From positions 111,279-175,278 of the forward strand of contig NZ_SJEE01000006.1 in assembly GCF_006937785.1 (NCBI RefSeq): a DNA stretch of 64,000 nucleotides, written 5' to 3'. The position numbers and the translations under genes were made by a program. The DNA comes from Pseudanabaena sp. UWO311 (GTDB taxonomy: Bacteria; Cyanobacteriota; Cyanobacteriia; Pseudanabaenales; Pseudanabaenaceae). Below the pieces are notes generated by a model, which did no database searches, was not told the origin of the DNA, and saw only the letters and a program-made list of their open reading frames with translations. This document shows positions 36,695 through 46,280 of this stretch, in pieces. Within the stretch, counting starts at the first letter, position 1; every line of letters starts with the position of its first letter.

Positions 36695-37960
36695 ATGGCA
36701 CGCGCTAAATTCGAGAGAAACAAACCCCACGTCAATATCGGTACTATCGGTCACGTTGACCATGGTAAGACTACCCTAACTGCTGCAATCACGATGTCTT
36801 TAGCCGCAGCGGGTCAGGCAACAGCCAAGGCATATGATCAAATTGATGCTGCTCCTGAAGAAAAGGCTCGCGGTATTACGATCAATACTGCTCACGTTGA
36901 GTATGAAACCTTAGCTCGTCACTATGCTCACGTTGACTGTCCAGGACATGCTGACTATGTTAAAAACATGATCACTGGTGCTGCACAAATGGATGGAGCA
37001 ATCCTCCTCGTATCTGCTGCCGATGGACCTGAACCTCAAACCCGTGAGCACATTTTGCTAGCTCGTCAGGTTGGCGTACCTAACCTTGTGGTTTTCTTGA
37101 ATAAAGAAGATCAGATGGAAGGAGAAGAAGAACTAGTTGAGCTAGTTGAACTAGAAGTTCGTGAGTTGCTCTCTTCTTACGATTTTGATGGCGACAATAT
37201 TCCGATCACTCGTGGTTCAGCTCTAGAAGCAGTTAAAGTAATGACTGCTAACCCTAAAACTGTTAAGGGTGATAATCCTTGGGTTGACAAGATTTGGGCT
37301 TTGATGGAATCTGTGGATGAATTTATCCCTACTCCTGAGCGTGATGTTGATAAGCCTTTCTTGATGGCGGTTGAAGACGTGTTCTCGATCACTGGTCGTG
37401 GCACGGTTGCTACAGGTCGTATTGAGCGCGGTACTGTTAAAGTTGGCGATGTTGTTGAGCTTGTTGGTATTACTGATACTCGCACTACAACCGTCACTGG
37501 TATTGAAATGTTCAAGAAGAGTCTAGAGCAAGGATTGGCTGGAGACAACGCTGGTCTATTGCTTCGTGGTATCCAGAAGGATGAGATTGAGCGTGGCATG
37601 GTTTTGGCTAAGCCTAAGTCGATTAATCCTCATACTCAGTTTGAAGGTGAGGTTTACATTTTGACTGAGAAAGAAGGTGGTCGTAAGACTCCTTTCTTCC
37701 CTGGTTATCGTCCTCAGTTCTATGTGCGTACAACTGACGTGACTGGAACCATTGTTACCTTCACGGCAGATGATGGTAGCGAAGCTGAGATGGTTATGCC
37801 TGGCGATCGCATCAAGATGACTGTAGATCTTATTAACCCGATCGCAATTGAGCAAGGAATGCGTTTTGCGATTCGTGAAGGTGGTCGTACTGTTGGATCT
37901 GGCGTTGTCAGTAAGATTCTTGACGCTCCTAAGGGCGGAGACGAAAAGAAGAAGAAATAA
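36695..37960 (+). CDS. tuf: Translation elongation factor Tu
   Basis: A 421-residue EF-Tu, a little longer than the 409 or so usual in cyanobacteria. The P-loop [32 protein letters not shown] and NKEDQ (the usual NKxD) are intact. There is an insertion after [19 protein letters not shown] and a Gly/Lys-rich C-terminus. In the fusA-tuf gap two small hairpin units, CTCTATAAACTAGAG and CTCTATGCAATAGAG, repeat. A strong terminator follows, so rpsJ, which follows tuf in many cyanobacteria, is not part of this operon. Confidence 0.97.
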   Translation: MARAKFERNKPHVNIGTIGHVDHGKTTLTAAITMSLAAAGQATAKAYDQIDAAPEEKARGITINTAHVEYETLARHYAHVDCPGHADYVKNMITGAAQMDGAILLVSAADGPEPQTREHILLARQVGVPNLVVFLNKEDQMEGEEELVELVELEVRELLSSYDFDGDNIPITRGSALEAVKVMTANPKTVKGDNPWVDKIWALMESVDEFIPTPERDVDKPFLMAVEDVFSITGRGTVATGRIERGTVKVGDVVELVGITDTRTTTVTGIEMFKKSLEQGLAGDNAGLLLRGIQKDEIERGMVLAKPKSINPHTQFEGEVYILTEKEGGRKTPFFPGYRPQFYVRTTDVTGTIVTFTADDGSEAEMVMPGDRIKMTVDLINPIAIEQGMRFAIREGGRTVGSGVVSKILDAPKGGDEKKKK

Positions 37961-37975
37961 TTATTTTTCTTCTTG

Positions 37976-38008
37976 AAAAAAAAGCCTCGCAAAGCGAGGC
38001 TTTTTTTT
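37976..38008. terminator. 15-bp bidirectional terminator after tuf
   Basis: Arms AAAAAAAAGCCTCGC (37976-37990) and its complement (37994-38008) close on AAA. It ends the str operon rightward and serves the convergent devC-like gene leftward. Confidence 0.9.
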
Positions 38009-38012
38009 AATT

Positions 38013-39191
38013 TTAATTAAAAATCTCCACAGGATCGGCGGTTTGAACTTTACGGAGTGATAATGTACCCGAAATAGAACACATAGCAATCGTAAGAAAA
38101 AATAATTGCGCAATGCGATCGCTATTCAATTCCATTAATAAGCCCGTAGCATTTTGAGTCAGGTTATAGAGAACTGCACAAATTAAAAGAGCTGGCACAA
38201 ATCCACAAAAAGATAACAGCAAAGATTCTTGCAAAACTAAGCGAAACAAATAAAAGTTACTGTATCCCATCGCTTTAAGAGTCGCATATTCAGCAAGATG
38301 ATCGGAGACATCTTTGTATAAAACTTGATAGACAATCACCACACCGACAATAAATCCCATTGTCACGCCTAAGCCAAAGATAAAACCAATTGGCGTTGCC
38401 TCCGACCAATAATTTAGCTCAAGGTCGATAAATTCTTGTTTAGTTAATATTTTTACGTCTTGATCTAACTGCGATTGCATCGCATCTCGAACCGCGATCG
38501 CATCCACACCTTTTTCTAACTGGACTAAACCTAAGCTAATATTGCCGACAAGGCGATCTGGGAAAATACGCAGGAAATTTTGTTCGCTGGTAATAAATGT
38601 GCCATTGGCAGCAAAAGAGACTCCCATGGTAAACAAGCCACTAATTGTGACGGTGCGGTTGGCAACTTCTTTAGTGAGGATTTTCCCTTGAGCGATCGCG
38701 GCTTCATATTCAGAAGCAACCGATCCATAAAAATCTTCTCTCGATCCGCGATCAAACAGGACAACATCAGGAAGCAGGTTTTTATCTAAATCTGGTTTGA
38801 TATTTGGGAATAGGAATGGATTTGCTTGAGGAGACACACCGACTGCGAGGATATCTTCCTTTACGCCAAGTTCAGAGGCATTTCAGATTGCTAAGCCAAT
38901 GTACACAGGATAGATAGACTTTACGCCTGTAAAACCACCAGCTTGATAGAGGCGACGGCGAGAGAACTGTTTGAGATTCAACAAGTTGTTAGAGCTAGGA
39001 TGAATTAGCACCAAATCGCTGCGCAGATTCAGATGCAGCAGAACTGCACTCTTAAATAAAGCATCCCGAAAACCTAGCTGCATTGCAATCAAAATTACAG
39101 CAAACATAATGCCTGCGATCGCGATCGCTAGACGACCTTTTTGATAGGTAAGTTGTAGCCAAGCTAAAGGAATCGCCAACATAACAATCAA
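38013..39191 (-). pseudogene. devC: DevC-type ABC transporter permease interrupted by one in-frame TGA
   Basis: The 5' part (39191-38886) begins MIVMLAIPLAWLQLTYQKGRL and ends KSIYPVYIGLAI, then TGA (38885-38883). The same frame continues at once with NASELGVKEDILAVGV and runs to 38013 through an FtsX-like domain with three helices, ending TADPVEIFN. Together they make about 392 codons, the normal DevC size. A DevC Trp is expected at the stop, so a single G-to-A change (TGG to TGA) explains it. DevBCA exports glycolipids in heterocyst formers, but homologues exist in non-heterocystous species. devA and devB are not adjacent. It could be a pseudogene, a sequencing error or a readthrough site. 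Confidence 0.82.
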
Positions 39192-39293
39192 AAGATTTGC
39201 ACAATTTTCATTTTTACCTTATTTTCACTTTTACTGTAGGTAACCCAATTTATTGGAAAATGATAGGTGGCGATTAACGCTGTCTGTCATTTT

Positions 39294-42200
39294 TTAAGAT
39301 GGAGGTGTGGATTTGAGATGTTTATAGAGCCATCCACATCCACCTAGGCAAGTGCGCTTATCCTCTTCGGAAACATTAATATTCGTTCTTAAATACTCTT
39401 GCAACCATTGGCATCCACGCATGAGGAGATTTTCTAGATCGAGATTCCACATAATGATTTTATGATCCTCCCCAGATGACACCAAAATCTTGCCATTGGG
39501 ACTAAAGCAGACACTGCGCACGGGGCCTTGATGCCCATTAAATGTTCGCAAAAGCGTGCCGTCGCCACTCCAAAATTGAATTGTCGAATCTTCACTAGCG
39601 GAAACAATCGATTTCCCGTCGGGACTAAAACAAACACTAGTGACTTCAGCACTATGACCATTTAAGGTTTTAATTAATTGCCCTTCAATGCTCCAAAGTT
39701 TCACGCTCTGATCCATACTGCCACTAGCAATCATCTTGCCGTTGGGGTTAAAGCAAATCGTATAGACTTCAGCACTATGTCCGTCTAAGGTTCCCAGCAG
39801 AGTGCCATCCCAGCTCCAAAGATTAATTAATTTGTCCTTGCTAGCTGACGCGAGCATACTGCCATCGGGCGCAAAGTCAATACTGTAAACTTCGGCGGTA
39901 TGTCCTGTGAGAGTCTGTAGCCATTTGCCATCAGCGCTCCAAACTCGGACAGTACCATCAGCACTACAAGAAGCAAATACCTGACCATCGCAGCGATAGA
40001 CAACCTTATAAATCTCTGCTCGGTGAGCACTAATTGTGTCAATTAAAGTTCCATCAGTCCTCCATATTTTGATACTGGCATCGGCAGCAGCAGTCAGAAT
40101 CGTAGAACTATCTGGGCTAAAAGTGACACAATTAACTTTGTCGTTATGTCCTTCTAAGACTGCTTCAAGCGTACCATTGGCATTCCAGAGGTTAACAGTT
40201 TTGTCTTTGCAAGTAGATGCCAAAAACTTAGAGTTGGGGCTAACTGCGACAGAGATAACTTCATCTGTATGCCCCATTAATGTACGTAAAGGTGTGCCAC
40301 GAATTGCCCACAGTTTTACAGTGGTGTCTCTGCTTGCTGATGCAAGTGTTTTGCCATCGGGACTAAAAGCAATACTATGAACGACATCACCATGTCCTTG
40401 GAAGGTATACTGTAAGCCTTGTTCAATATCCCAAACACGAATTGATCGATCAAATCCACTTGAAGCAATGGTGTGATTGTCGTGACTAAAGGCAACACTC
40501 CAGACTTTGTCTGAATGTCCATAAAAAGTTTTAAGTAAAATTCCATCCGATCCCCACATTTTTACAGTGCGATCGCGGCTTCCAGAAACAATTGCTAAAC
40601 CGTTAGGAGCATAGGCAACACTTTCGACGAAGCTGTCATGACCGCGTAGATGTCTGAGTTTTACACCAAGGGTATTCCAAACAATTAAACTGCGATCAGC
40701 ACTACCTGAAACTAAAGATTTACTATTAGGATGAAATGCCACACAGGTAACCCAGCGATCATGACCTCCGCGTAAAGTGCGAATCATCGTGCCGTCATTT
40801 TTCCAGAGTTTAACGGTCGTATCTTCACTTGCCGAGGCAATCATCTCACCATCATGGCTGAAACATACATCTAAAACGGGACCTTCATGTCCTCTTAGAG
40901 TGGCGATCGGTTGGGAAGCAAATTTACCCTCCACAGATTCGTCTCGGTTCCAGATCTTAACCATATTGTCACGGCTACCTGAGACTAGCTGGTTGCCGTT
41001 TGGACTAAAGGCGACACTGGTTACCCAATTGGTATGACTAGTTAAGGTTTGTAATAAAACTCCTGAGGCATCCCAGATTTTGATGGTGCGATCGCTACTT
41101 GCCGAAGCGATCAACTTACCATCGCGGGAATAGCAAACTTTATTAACCCAAAACCCATGCCCTTCAAGGCGATTAAACTCATGAGTCCCATAGACAACCT
41201 GCTCTAAAGCAGTTATGGCACGGATTTGAGTGTTCGCACGGAGGTTTTCGAGAGTACTTTCATCAACCTGAGTTGTAAGGCGTTTCAGCTGAACACCACC
41301 GATTACACCTGCAATCATTGCTTCAATATGATTGTTAGAGAGAAACAGCGCTTCCGATGAAATAGTGTAAGCAACAATTTTTTCATTGATTTCACCCATC
41401 TCAGCAATTATGCGTTGACGGCGTTCAGCATCTAGGCTCTTTTCTAGCTCTTGGCTAAGTTTTTCGAGGCGATCGGCATCGGCGGCACGATCTGCCATCA
41501 ATTGTTCTCGCTCATTGACTCTTTGAGAAGCCTCCAAAAAATTAAGATCGATTTTAGGTAGTTCTGATTGCCCTTCTGCCCAAGCTAGGGATTCAGACAA
41601 ACGAGTTCCTCTCAACAAACAAGATTCATCGGTTTCTTCAGAGCGTTGCCATGCCTGTAAAGCCTCAAGATAAGGACAGTTACGCAGTTCTGAAAACTTA
41701 ACCTTGTTTTTTAGTTTGATCACAACGATCGAAACATCGTCGTCAGGAAACTCTAGTTCTGAGAATTGATCAAGGGCAACCTTTAAGCCCTGTAAAATAT
41801 CCTTAGCTGGATATTGCGCTAGTTCAATTACAGTTTTGCGCAGTGGGGAAATATCACTGCCGTTAGATCTGCCAAACTCCTCCCCCAATGGACTAGTTGC
41901 TTCAAATAGTCCATCACTAAAAAAGATCGCGATATCACCTTCATTAAGAGATCGCGAAGTAGCTCTGTATGTAGCACTATCAAAACGTCCTAGCGCGATC
42001 GCAGGGTTGACCACTTCTTCACAAGTATTAGTCTCAGCACGATAAATTAATGGGCCAGGAATGCCAGCATTACCTATATGCAGTTCATAGGTAAACAGGT
42101 TAAGTGCACCATAACAAAAGGCGATCGCATCATCAGTACCACTTTTGCATAGCAATTGATTTAAAGAATTGAGCATTGAGGCTGGATTTTGCAACCTGCC

Positions 42201-42464
42201 TTGCTGTCCATAGGCATCAAGCTGTCCTTTAAATAAAGCAGCATGGATTGCCCCAGCAACTGACTTGCCAGAAGAATCCGCGATCGCAACAGCTAGTGTC
42301 CCTGATTGCTCTAAAAACTGATAATAATCGCCACCAAGATCTACTGCTGTCCATACTTCCGCAGCAATATCTAGCCCCGGGTAAGCAGGCAAGCTTTGTG
42401 GCAATAAGCTTCTTTGTAATAATCTGCCACTTGATAGGTCATTGGAAGTTTCATTTAACTGCAT
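39294..42464 (-). CDS. SpoIIE/RsbU-type PP2C phosphatase fused to 14 WD40 repeats
   Basis: A 1056-residue soluble protein. Residues about 15-250 form a SpoIIE/RsbU phosphatase with its metal residues present: AVDLGGDYY (Asp42, Asp46), ADSSGKSVAG (Asp63), GNAGIPGPL, FSDGLFEA (Asp184) and FPDDDVSIVV. Residues about 310-430 are a charged coiled coil and helical stalk of the kind that precedes WD40 propellers in cyanobacterial STAND proteins. Fourteen WD40 repeats (GH...V...SPDG...SAS.D..IK.W) run from about 434 to 1010, enough for two seven-blade propellers. The tail LLMRGCQWLQEYLRTN also matches WD40-STAND proteins. The phosphatase seems to replace the usual STAND NTPase. It probably dephosphorylates an anti-sigma antagonist or similar partner on a signal sensed by the propellers; this is inference. 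Confidence 0.9.
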   Translation of the reverse strand: MQLNETSNDLSSGRLLQRSLLPQSLPAYPGLDIAAEVWTAVDLGGDYYQFLEQSGTLAVAIADSSGKSVAGAIHAALFKGQLDAYGQQGRLQNPASMLNSLNQLLCKSGTDDAIAFCYGALNLFTYELHIGNAGIPGPLIYRAETNTCEEVVNPAIALGRFDSATYRATSRSLNEGDIAIFFSDGLFEATSPLGEEFGRSNGSDISPLRKTVIELAQYPAKDILQGLKVALDQFSELEFPDDDVSIVVIKLKNKVKFSELRNCPYLEALQAWQRSEETDESCLLRGTRLSESLAWAEGQSELPKIDLNFLEASQRVNEREQLMADRAADADRLEKLSQELEKSLDAERRQRIIAEMGEINEKIVAYTISSEALFLSNNHIEAMIAGVIGGVQLKRLTTQVDESTLENLRANTQIRAITALEQVVYGTHEFNRLEGHGFWVNKVCYSRDGKLIASASSDRTIKIWDASGVLLQTLTSHTNWVTSVAFSPNGNQLVSGSRDNMVKIWNRDESVEGKFASQPIATLRGHEGPVLDVCFSHDGEMIASASEDTTVKLWKNDGTMIRTLRGGHDRWVTCVAFHPNSKSLVSGSADRSLIVWNTLGVKLRHLRGHDSFVESVAYAPNGLAIVSGSRDRTVKMWGSDGILLKTFYGHSDKVWSVAFSHDNHTIASSGFDRSIRVWDIEQGLQYTFQGHGDVVHSIAFSPDGKTLASASRDTTVKLWAIRGTPLRTLMGHTDEVISVAVSPNSKFLASTCKDKTVNLWNANGTLEAVLEGHNDKVNCVTFSPDSSTILTAAADASIKIWRTDGTLIDTISAHRAEIYKVVYRCDGQVFASCSADGTVRVWSADGKWLQTLTGHTAEVYSIDFAPDGSMLASASKDKLINLWSWDGTLLGTLDGHSAEVYTICFNPNGKMIASGSMDQSVKLWSIEGQLIKTLNGHSAEVTSVCFSPDGKSIVSASEDSTIQFWSGDGTLLRTFNGHQGPVRSVCFSPNGKILVSSGEDHKIIMWNLDLENLLMRGCQWLQEYLRTNINVSEEDKRTCLGGCGWLYKHLKSTPPS

Positions 42465-42669
42465 ATACTGATAGGCAGGGCAATCCTCAGAACAATTATT
42501 GTTAGCACAGAGATCAAATATTTGTATTCAGCCAGACCATTTATTTACAAATAGTTCACAAAAATTCTGTGCTATGCACACAGAGAATCATACTCCCTAA
42601 GCTAGGTTAACTTCATACAAATATGGCAATTTCCCTTAAAGTTAAGACTTAAAGCTCATAAAGTCGAAC

Positions 42670-43173
42670 TTAGTCGCATTCAAGAGTTTCTCGGGTCAGT
42701 CTTCCAGTCACAGGGTTTTGTCCTTTCGCTGATAGACAGAGCTTTAGACGAACTGGCAGACGTAAATCCACATCCGTAAAGTCTGCACCATCAATTATCA
42801 CGTTATTAAAAGAAGTACCGTAAGCAAATGAACCTTGAATTACGGCATTTGTTAAGTTTGCCTTATCAAGACGGGCATTATCAAGCGTGCTATAGCTGAG
42901 ATTTGCGCCTGTAAAGTTTGCCTCTTTCATATTGGCAGCAAAAAAGCTGACTCCTTGCGCGTCAGCATTGACAAATGATGTATTTCGTAAATCAGATTCA
43001 TTAAACTGATAGCCTTGAAGTGATCGCTCTGAAAAGTCAGCTCCTTGGAGAAAAGCTTTAACATATACATCAGCCAAAACTGGATTTGCAAATGTCAAGA
43101 TTAGAAATAGACATAGCAGCGTATTTATCGCCTTGAAAATAAAATTGCGTAACGAAAAAACTGTAATTTTCAT
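42670..43173 (-). CDS. Secreted pentapeptide-repeat protein (lumenal TL17-like)
   Basis: A 167-residue protein with a signal peptide (residues about 1-34, ending NPVLA) followed by A(D/N)LXX-type pentapeptide repeats (GADFS, NESDL, NTSFV, GANLS, DKANL), which fold as a quadrilateral beta-helix, and a C-terminal segment with two Cys (LKLCLS, TLECD). The build matches lumenal pentapeptide proteins of cyanobacteria and chloroplasts, whose function is unknown. About 200 bp upstream (42465-42669 is its downstream side) hold nothing notable. Confidence 0.85.
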   Translation of the reverse strand: MKITVFSLRNFIFKAINTLLCLFLILTFANPVLADVYVKAFLQGADFSERSLQGYQFNESDLRNTSFVNADAQGVSFFAANMKEANFTGANLSYSTLDNARLDKANLTNAVIQGSFAYGTSFNNVIIDGADFTDVDLRLPVRLKLCLSAKGQNPVTGRLTRETLECD

Positions 43174-43208
43174 AATTTTGATAATAGCTGAGTTTTACTC
43201 CCTTCTCA

Positions 43209-43257
43209 GTGAATAATCAGTGGTGAGCTGCGAAGCCGTGCACCACTGATTATTCAC
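43209..43257. repeat. 17-bp palindrome between divergent genes
   Basis: Arms GTGAATAATCAGTGGTG (43209-43225) and its complement (43241-43257) enclose 15 bp containing GCGAAGC. It lies in the promoter region between the pentapeptide gene (leftward) and yraN (rightward), so it cannot be a simple terminator for either. Confidence 0.65.
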
Positions 43258-43304
43258 TTTATAACACCTATTCTTTGCGTGAGAAGGGAAGTAATATCAA
43301 GTTT

Positions 43305-43670
43305 ATGGTAAAAGAAGTAGGCGATCGCGGGGAGATGTTGGTAGCCAAACTCCTACAAGATAATGGTTGGGAAATTTTAGAAACTCAGTGGCGTTGTCGG
43401 TGGGGAGAGTTAGATTTGATTGCTTGCGATCGCCAATGGCTGCTATTTATCGAGGTAAAAACCCGCAGCGCTCATAATTGGGATGCTGATGGCAGCCTAG
43501 CAATTACCCCCAAGAAACAAGCCAAACTAATTAAAGCTGCCTCTATATTTTTAGCGCAAAATCCCCAACTATCTGAACTTGCCTGTCGGTTTGATGTTGC
43601 TCTAGTACGTCGCACAACATCAGCAAATTTTTGCTTACAGACATATATTGAACAAGCTTTTGTCGCATAG
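43305..43670 (+). CDS. YraN/UPF0102 endonuclease-like protein
   Basis: A protein of 121 residues from the ATG at 43305 (MVKEVGDRGEML). The UPF0102 pattern is clear: GDRGEMLVAKLLQDNGWEIL, RCRWGELDLIACD and LLFIEVKTR, which give the G-E-D...E-V-K arrangement of Holliday-junction-resolvase-like nucleases. The exact role is not established. An upstream TTG (43275) would add ten residues. It converges on a glycosyltransferase gene, with a perfect palindrome between. Confidence 0.9.
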   Translation: MVKEVGDRGEMLVAKLLQDNGWEILETQWRCRWGELDLIACDRQWLLFIEVKTRSAHNWDADGSLAITPKKQAKLIKAASIFLAQNPQLSELACRFDVALVRRTTSANFCLQTYIEQAFVA

Positions 43671-43676
43671 TCATAT

Positions 43677-43727
43677 AACCCCAAAAAGAGGATGCGGCGC
43701 TTCACGCCGCATCCTCTTTTTGGGGTT
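43677..43727. terminator. 23-bp perfect palindrome, bidirectional
   Basis: Arms 43677-43699 and 43705-43727 (AACCCCAAAAAGAGG base, ATGCGGCG top) enclose CTTCA. Two bases of the glycosyltransferase stop codon lie in the right arm. Confidence 0.8.
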
Positions 43728-45009
43728 ACAAAAGACTTGGTTGATTTTGTTCAACAGAATCTGGACATTGCTCTCTTAGCCCCAAAGCATTGATATATTT
43801 GGGAATAGCTTGATCAATTGTGTAGTGACGCTCTAATAATTTGCGTGCATTCTTGCCGAGTTTTTCTTGCATGTGCGGATTATCGGCTAGCCAGCAAATA
43901 TAATCCGCTAATTCCTGTGCATCACCATTCTCAAAACAACTGCCACAATTACCTTGATCCACAATTTCTCGCAGATAATTATCTTTGGGGCAAATCACTG
44001 CCACAGGTTTTGCAGCGGCTAAAATGCCATAAATTTTTGATGGGGCGATCGTATCGCCAACGTTCGGCAAGATACTCACTAACGAGAGATCACAAGCAGT
44101 CAAGGAGTATGGCAAAACTTCTCGATCTTGGTAAGGCAATTGCAGCACATTGGGTAGTTGCCCTGAATCGATCGCTTGTTTAATAATCTGCGAACCTACG
44201 CCGTTACCAATAAACACAAATTTGATGTCAGTGCGGCTAATTAGTAATTGGGCACATTTAAGGAGCGTTTGACTATCATGACAACGCCCCAAATTACCTG
44301 AATACATTACAACAAAGCAATCAGTTAACCCATATAGTTTGGCAAACCAATTTTCTGATTTAGCGATTGGGATAATGAATTTAGGATCAGCCCAGCTATG
44401 AATAACATGAATCTTGTCCGCGAGATTTTTATATTTTTCAATCAATAGCTGCTTCATTGGCTCACTGAGAACAATCAAGGATTCCGATCTATCCCAAACC
44501 TTACGGTTTGCAAATTCCCAAAATTTGACGATCCAATGATCAAGAGCAACTACTTTTAAGCGCACTGCCACTTCAGGATAAATGTCATAAATAATGCAGC
44601 TATAGGTATAGCCAAAGATTTTATTGTAAAACCATCCGATTAATCCCAAAAATGGTGGCGCAGAAGTTAATACCAAATGTGAGCCACGAATATCTTTACT
44701 CAGACACTTAACTACACATCGCGCTATAAATAGGACACTGCCAAAAACTTTGTTGCGAATACGTTTAGACATTAGATGAATAGAGCCAGTACGACGCACA
44801 AATACCCCGTTATCATGCTCTTCGTGCTTTACATCTGTCTGTCTAAACGCATATCCTGGCATACCAGTAAACACACTTACTTCAAATCCTTCTTGAGCTA
44901 AAGCCCCTGCTAAGTCATATATAAATTGACCTGTTGCTGCATAGTCTGGTGGATAAAATTGAGTAATAATACTGATACTGGATGTGCCCTGTTTCTTGTC
45001 CGCCATCAT
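43726..45009 (-). CDS. Group 4 glycosyltransferase (WbuB-like)
   Basis: A 427-residue GT-B fold enzyme. The N-terminal domain starts SIITQFYPPDYAATGQFIYDLAGALAQ and the C-terminal domain has VMYSGNLGRCHD and the nucleotide-sugar motif around KIYGILAAAKPV (an E/K-x7-E region in which the second acid is not obvious). It probably transfers a sugar to a lipid- or polysaccharide-linked acceptor in envelope synthesis. The acceptor is unknown. No polysaccharide cluster surrounds it. Confidence 0.88.
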   Translation of the reverse strand: MMADKKQGTSSISIITQFYPPDYAATGQFIYDLAGALAQEGFEVSVFTGMPGYAFRQTDVKHEEHDNGVFVRRTGSIHLMSKRIRNKVFGSVLFIARCVVKCLSKDIRGSHLVLTSAPPFLGLIGWFYNKIFGYTYSCIIYDIYPEVAVRLKVVALDHWIVKFWEFANRKVWDRSESLIVLSEPMKQLLIEKYKNLADKIHVIHSWADPKFIIPIAKSENWFAKLYGLTDCFVVMYSGNLGRCHDSQTLLKCAQLLISRTDIKFVFIGNGVGSQIIKQAIDSGQLPNVLQLPYQDREVLPYSLTACDLSLVSILPNVGDTIAPSKIYGILAAAKPVAVICPKDNYLREIVDQGNCGSCFENGDAQELADYICWLADNPHMQEKLGKNARKLLERHYTIDQAIPKYINALGLREQCPDSVEQNQPSLL

Positions 45010-45078
45010 CTCACCCGTTAGTCTTTTTTAGTCTTTTCCCTGCTACAACTAGCTCAGCAACAGTTCATATGAAGGCAT

Positions 45079-46023
45079 TTATTTGCTGAGGCGATCGCTT
45101 GCTTCAATTAACACACTCCGAATACCTACCTCCATCATGGAGTGCCCAGCATCAGGCACGACAATAAACTCAGCTTCTGGAAAAGCTTGATGCAGTTCCC
45201 AAGCCGTAAACATCGGGCAGACAACATCATAGCGACCTTGGACAATAGTTGTGGGAATATGCCGAATGCGATCAACATTTTCTAAGAGCTGCATTTCTGA
45301 CATAAAAAATCCTTTGTTAATAAAGTAGTGGCATTCAAGCCTCGCAAAGGCATCAGCAAAATCTTCAGTTCCAAAGCGAGCTATTAGGTCTAGGTCTGGA
45401 ATGAGCTTACTAGTGCTGGCTTCCCAAATTGACCAAGTGCGGGCTGCTCGCGATCGCAAATGTTGATCATCACTAATGAGGCGACGATAATAGGCGGCGA
45501 TCATATCGTGACGTTCGACCTTAGGAATTATTTCAACGTATTGTTCCCAAGCTTCAGGGAAAAAATAACCTGCACCCTCTTGATAAAACCAAGCTAGTTC
45601 TTTACGACGCAGCATAAAAATGCCTCGCAAAATTAAGGCTTGGCAATATTGAGGATGAGTTTGACTGTATGCAAGAGCGAGTGTACTGCCCCAACTCCCA
45701 CCAGATATTACCCAGTCATTGATATTAAGATGTTTACGCAAAGTCTCAATATCTTCGACTAAATGCCATGTGGTGTTCTCGGAGAGTTCAGCATGAGGTG
45801 TACTTTTGCCACAACCTCTCTGATCAAACTGGACAATCCGCCACAAATTAGGATTAAAATATTGTCGATAAATTGGTTGGCTCCCTCCCCCTGGGCCTCC
45901 GTGCAAAATCACTACGGGTTTACCTTGAGGATTTCCCGACTCTTCAAAATAAATGGTATGTAAATTGGAGACCTTGAGTAGTCCCTGTCTATATGGCTCA
46001 ATCGCTGTATATAGTTCACGCAT
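45079..46023 (-). CDS. pip: Proline iminopeptidase
   Basis: A 314-residue alpha/beta hydrolase of peptidase family S33. HGGPGGGSQPIYRQYF forms the oxyanion region, the nucleophile is in GGSWGSTLALAY, the acid in QGRYDVVCP and the base in PDAGHSMMEV. It removes N-terminal proline from peptides in the cytoplasm. Length and motif spacing are typical. It stands alone. Confidence 0.95.
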   Translation of the reverse strand: MRELYTAIEPYRQGLLKVSNLHTIYFEESGNPQGKPVVILHGGPGGGSQPIYRQYFNPNLWRIVQFDQRGCGKSTPHAELSENTTWHLVEDIETLRKHLNINDWVISGGSWGSTLALAYSQTHPQYCQALILRGIFMLRRKELAWFYQEGAGYFFPEAWEQYVEIIPKVERHDMIAAYYRRLISDDQHLRSRAARTWSIWEASTSKLIPDLDLIARFGTEDFADAFARLECHYFINKGFFMSEMQLLENVDRIRHIPTTIVQGRYDVVCPMFTAWELHQAFPEAEFIVVPDAGHSMMEVGIRSVLIEASDRLSK

Positions 46024-46105
46024 AAAGTGTTTTTAAAGGATTTATAGCTGCCGCCAAGTTTAATGTCACTTCTCGAAATTGTGTTTAAACTTTCAAGAAG
46101 TGACC

Positions 46106-46149
46106 CCCCCAAAGAGATTTGCGCCTTGCGGCGCAAATCTCTTTGGGGG
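46106..46149. terminator. 20-bp perfect palindrome upstream of pip
   Basis: Arms CCCCCAAAGAGATTTGCGCC (46106-46125) and its complement (46130-46149) close on TTGC. It lies between the leftward ABC-2 permease gene and pip, in the same strand direction. Confidence 0.7.
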
Positions 46150-46236
46150 TTTGAAGTTGTCTCAACATGACTACTGACGGCTATCTATATAGCCTGATTA
46201 ATTTATAGAAGTGCCTAATATAGCAACTTAATGCTA

Positions 46237-46273
46237 AAAAGCAGAAAAAGTGCTCCAATCTTTTTCTGCTTTT
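46237..46273 (-). terminator. 14-bp terminator after the ABC-2 permease gene
   Basis: Arms AAAAGCAGAAAAAG (46237-46250) and its complement (46260-46273). It directly follows the permease stop codon in the leftward direction. Confidence 0.75.
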
Positions 46274-46280
46274 GGCTTTT

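Noticed and set aside
38013..39191. Evidence that the organism makes heterocysts
   Set aside because: DevC homologues also occur in non-heterocystous cyanobacteria, devA and devB are absent here, and this copy has an in-frame stop.
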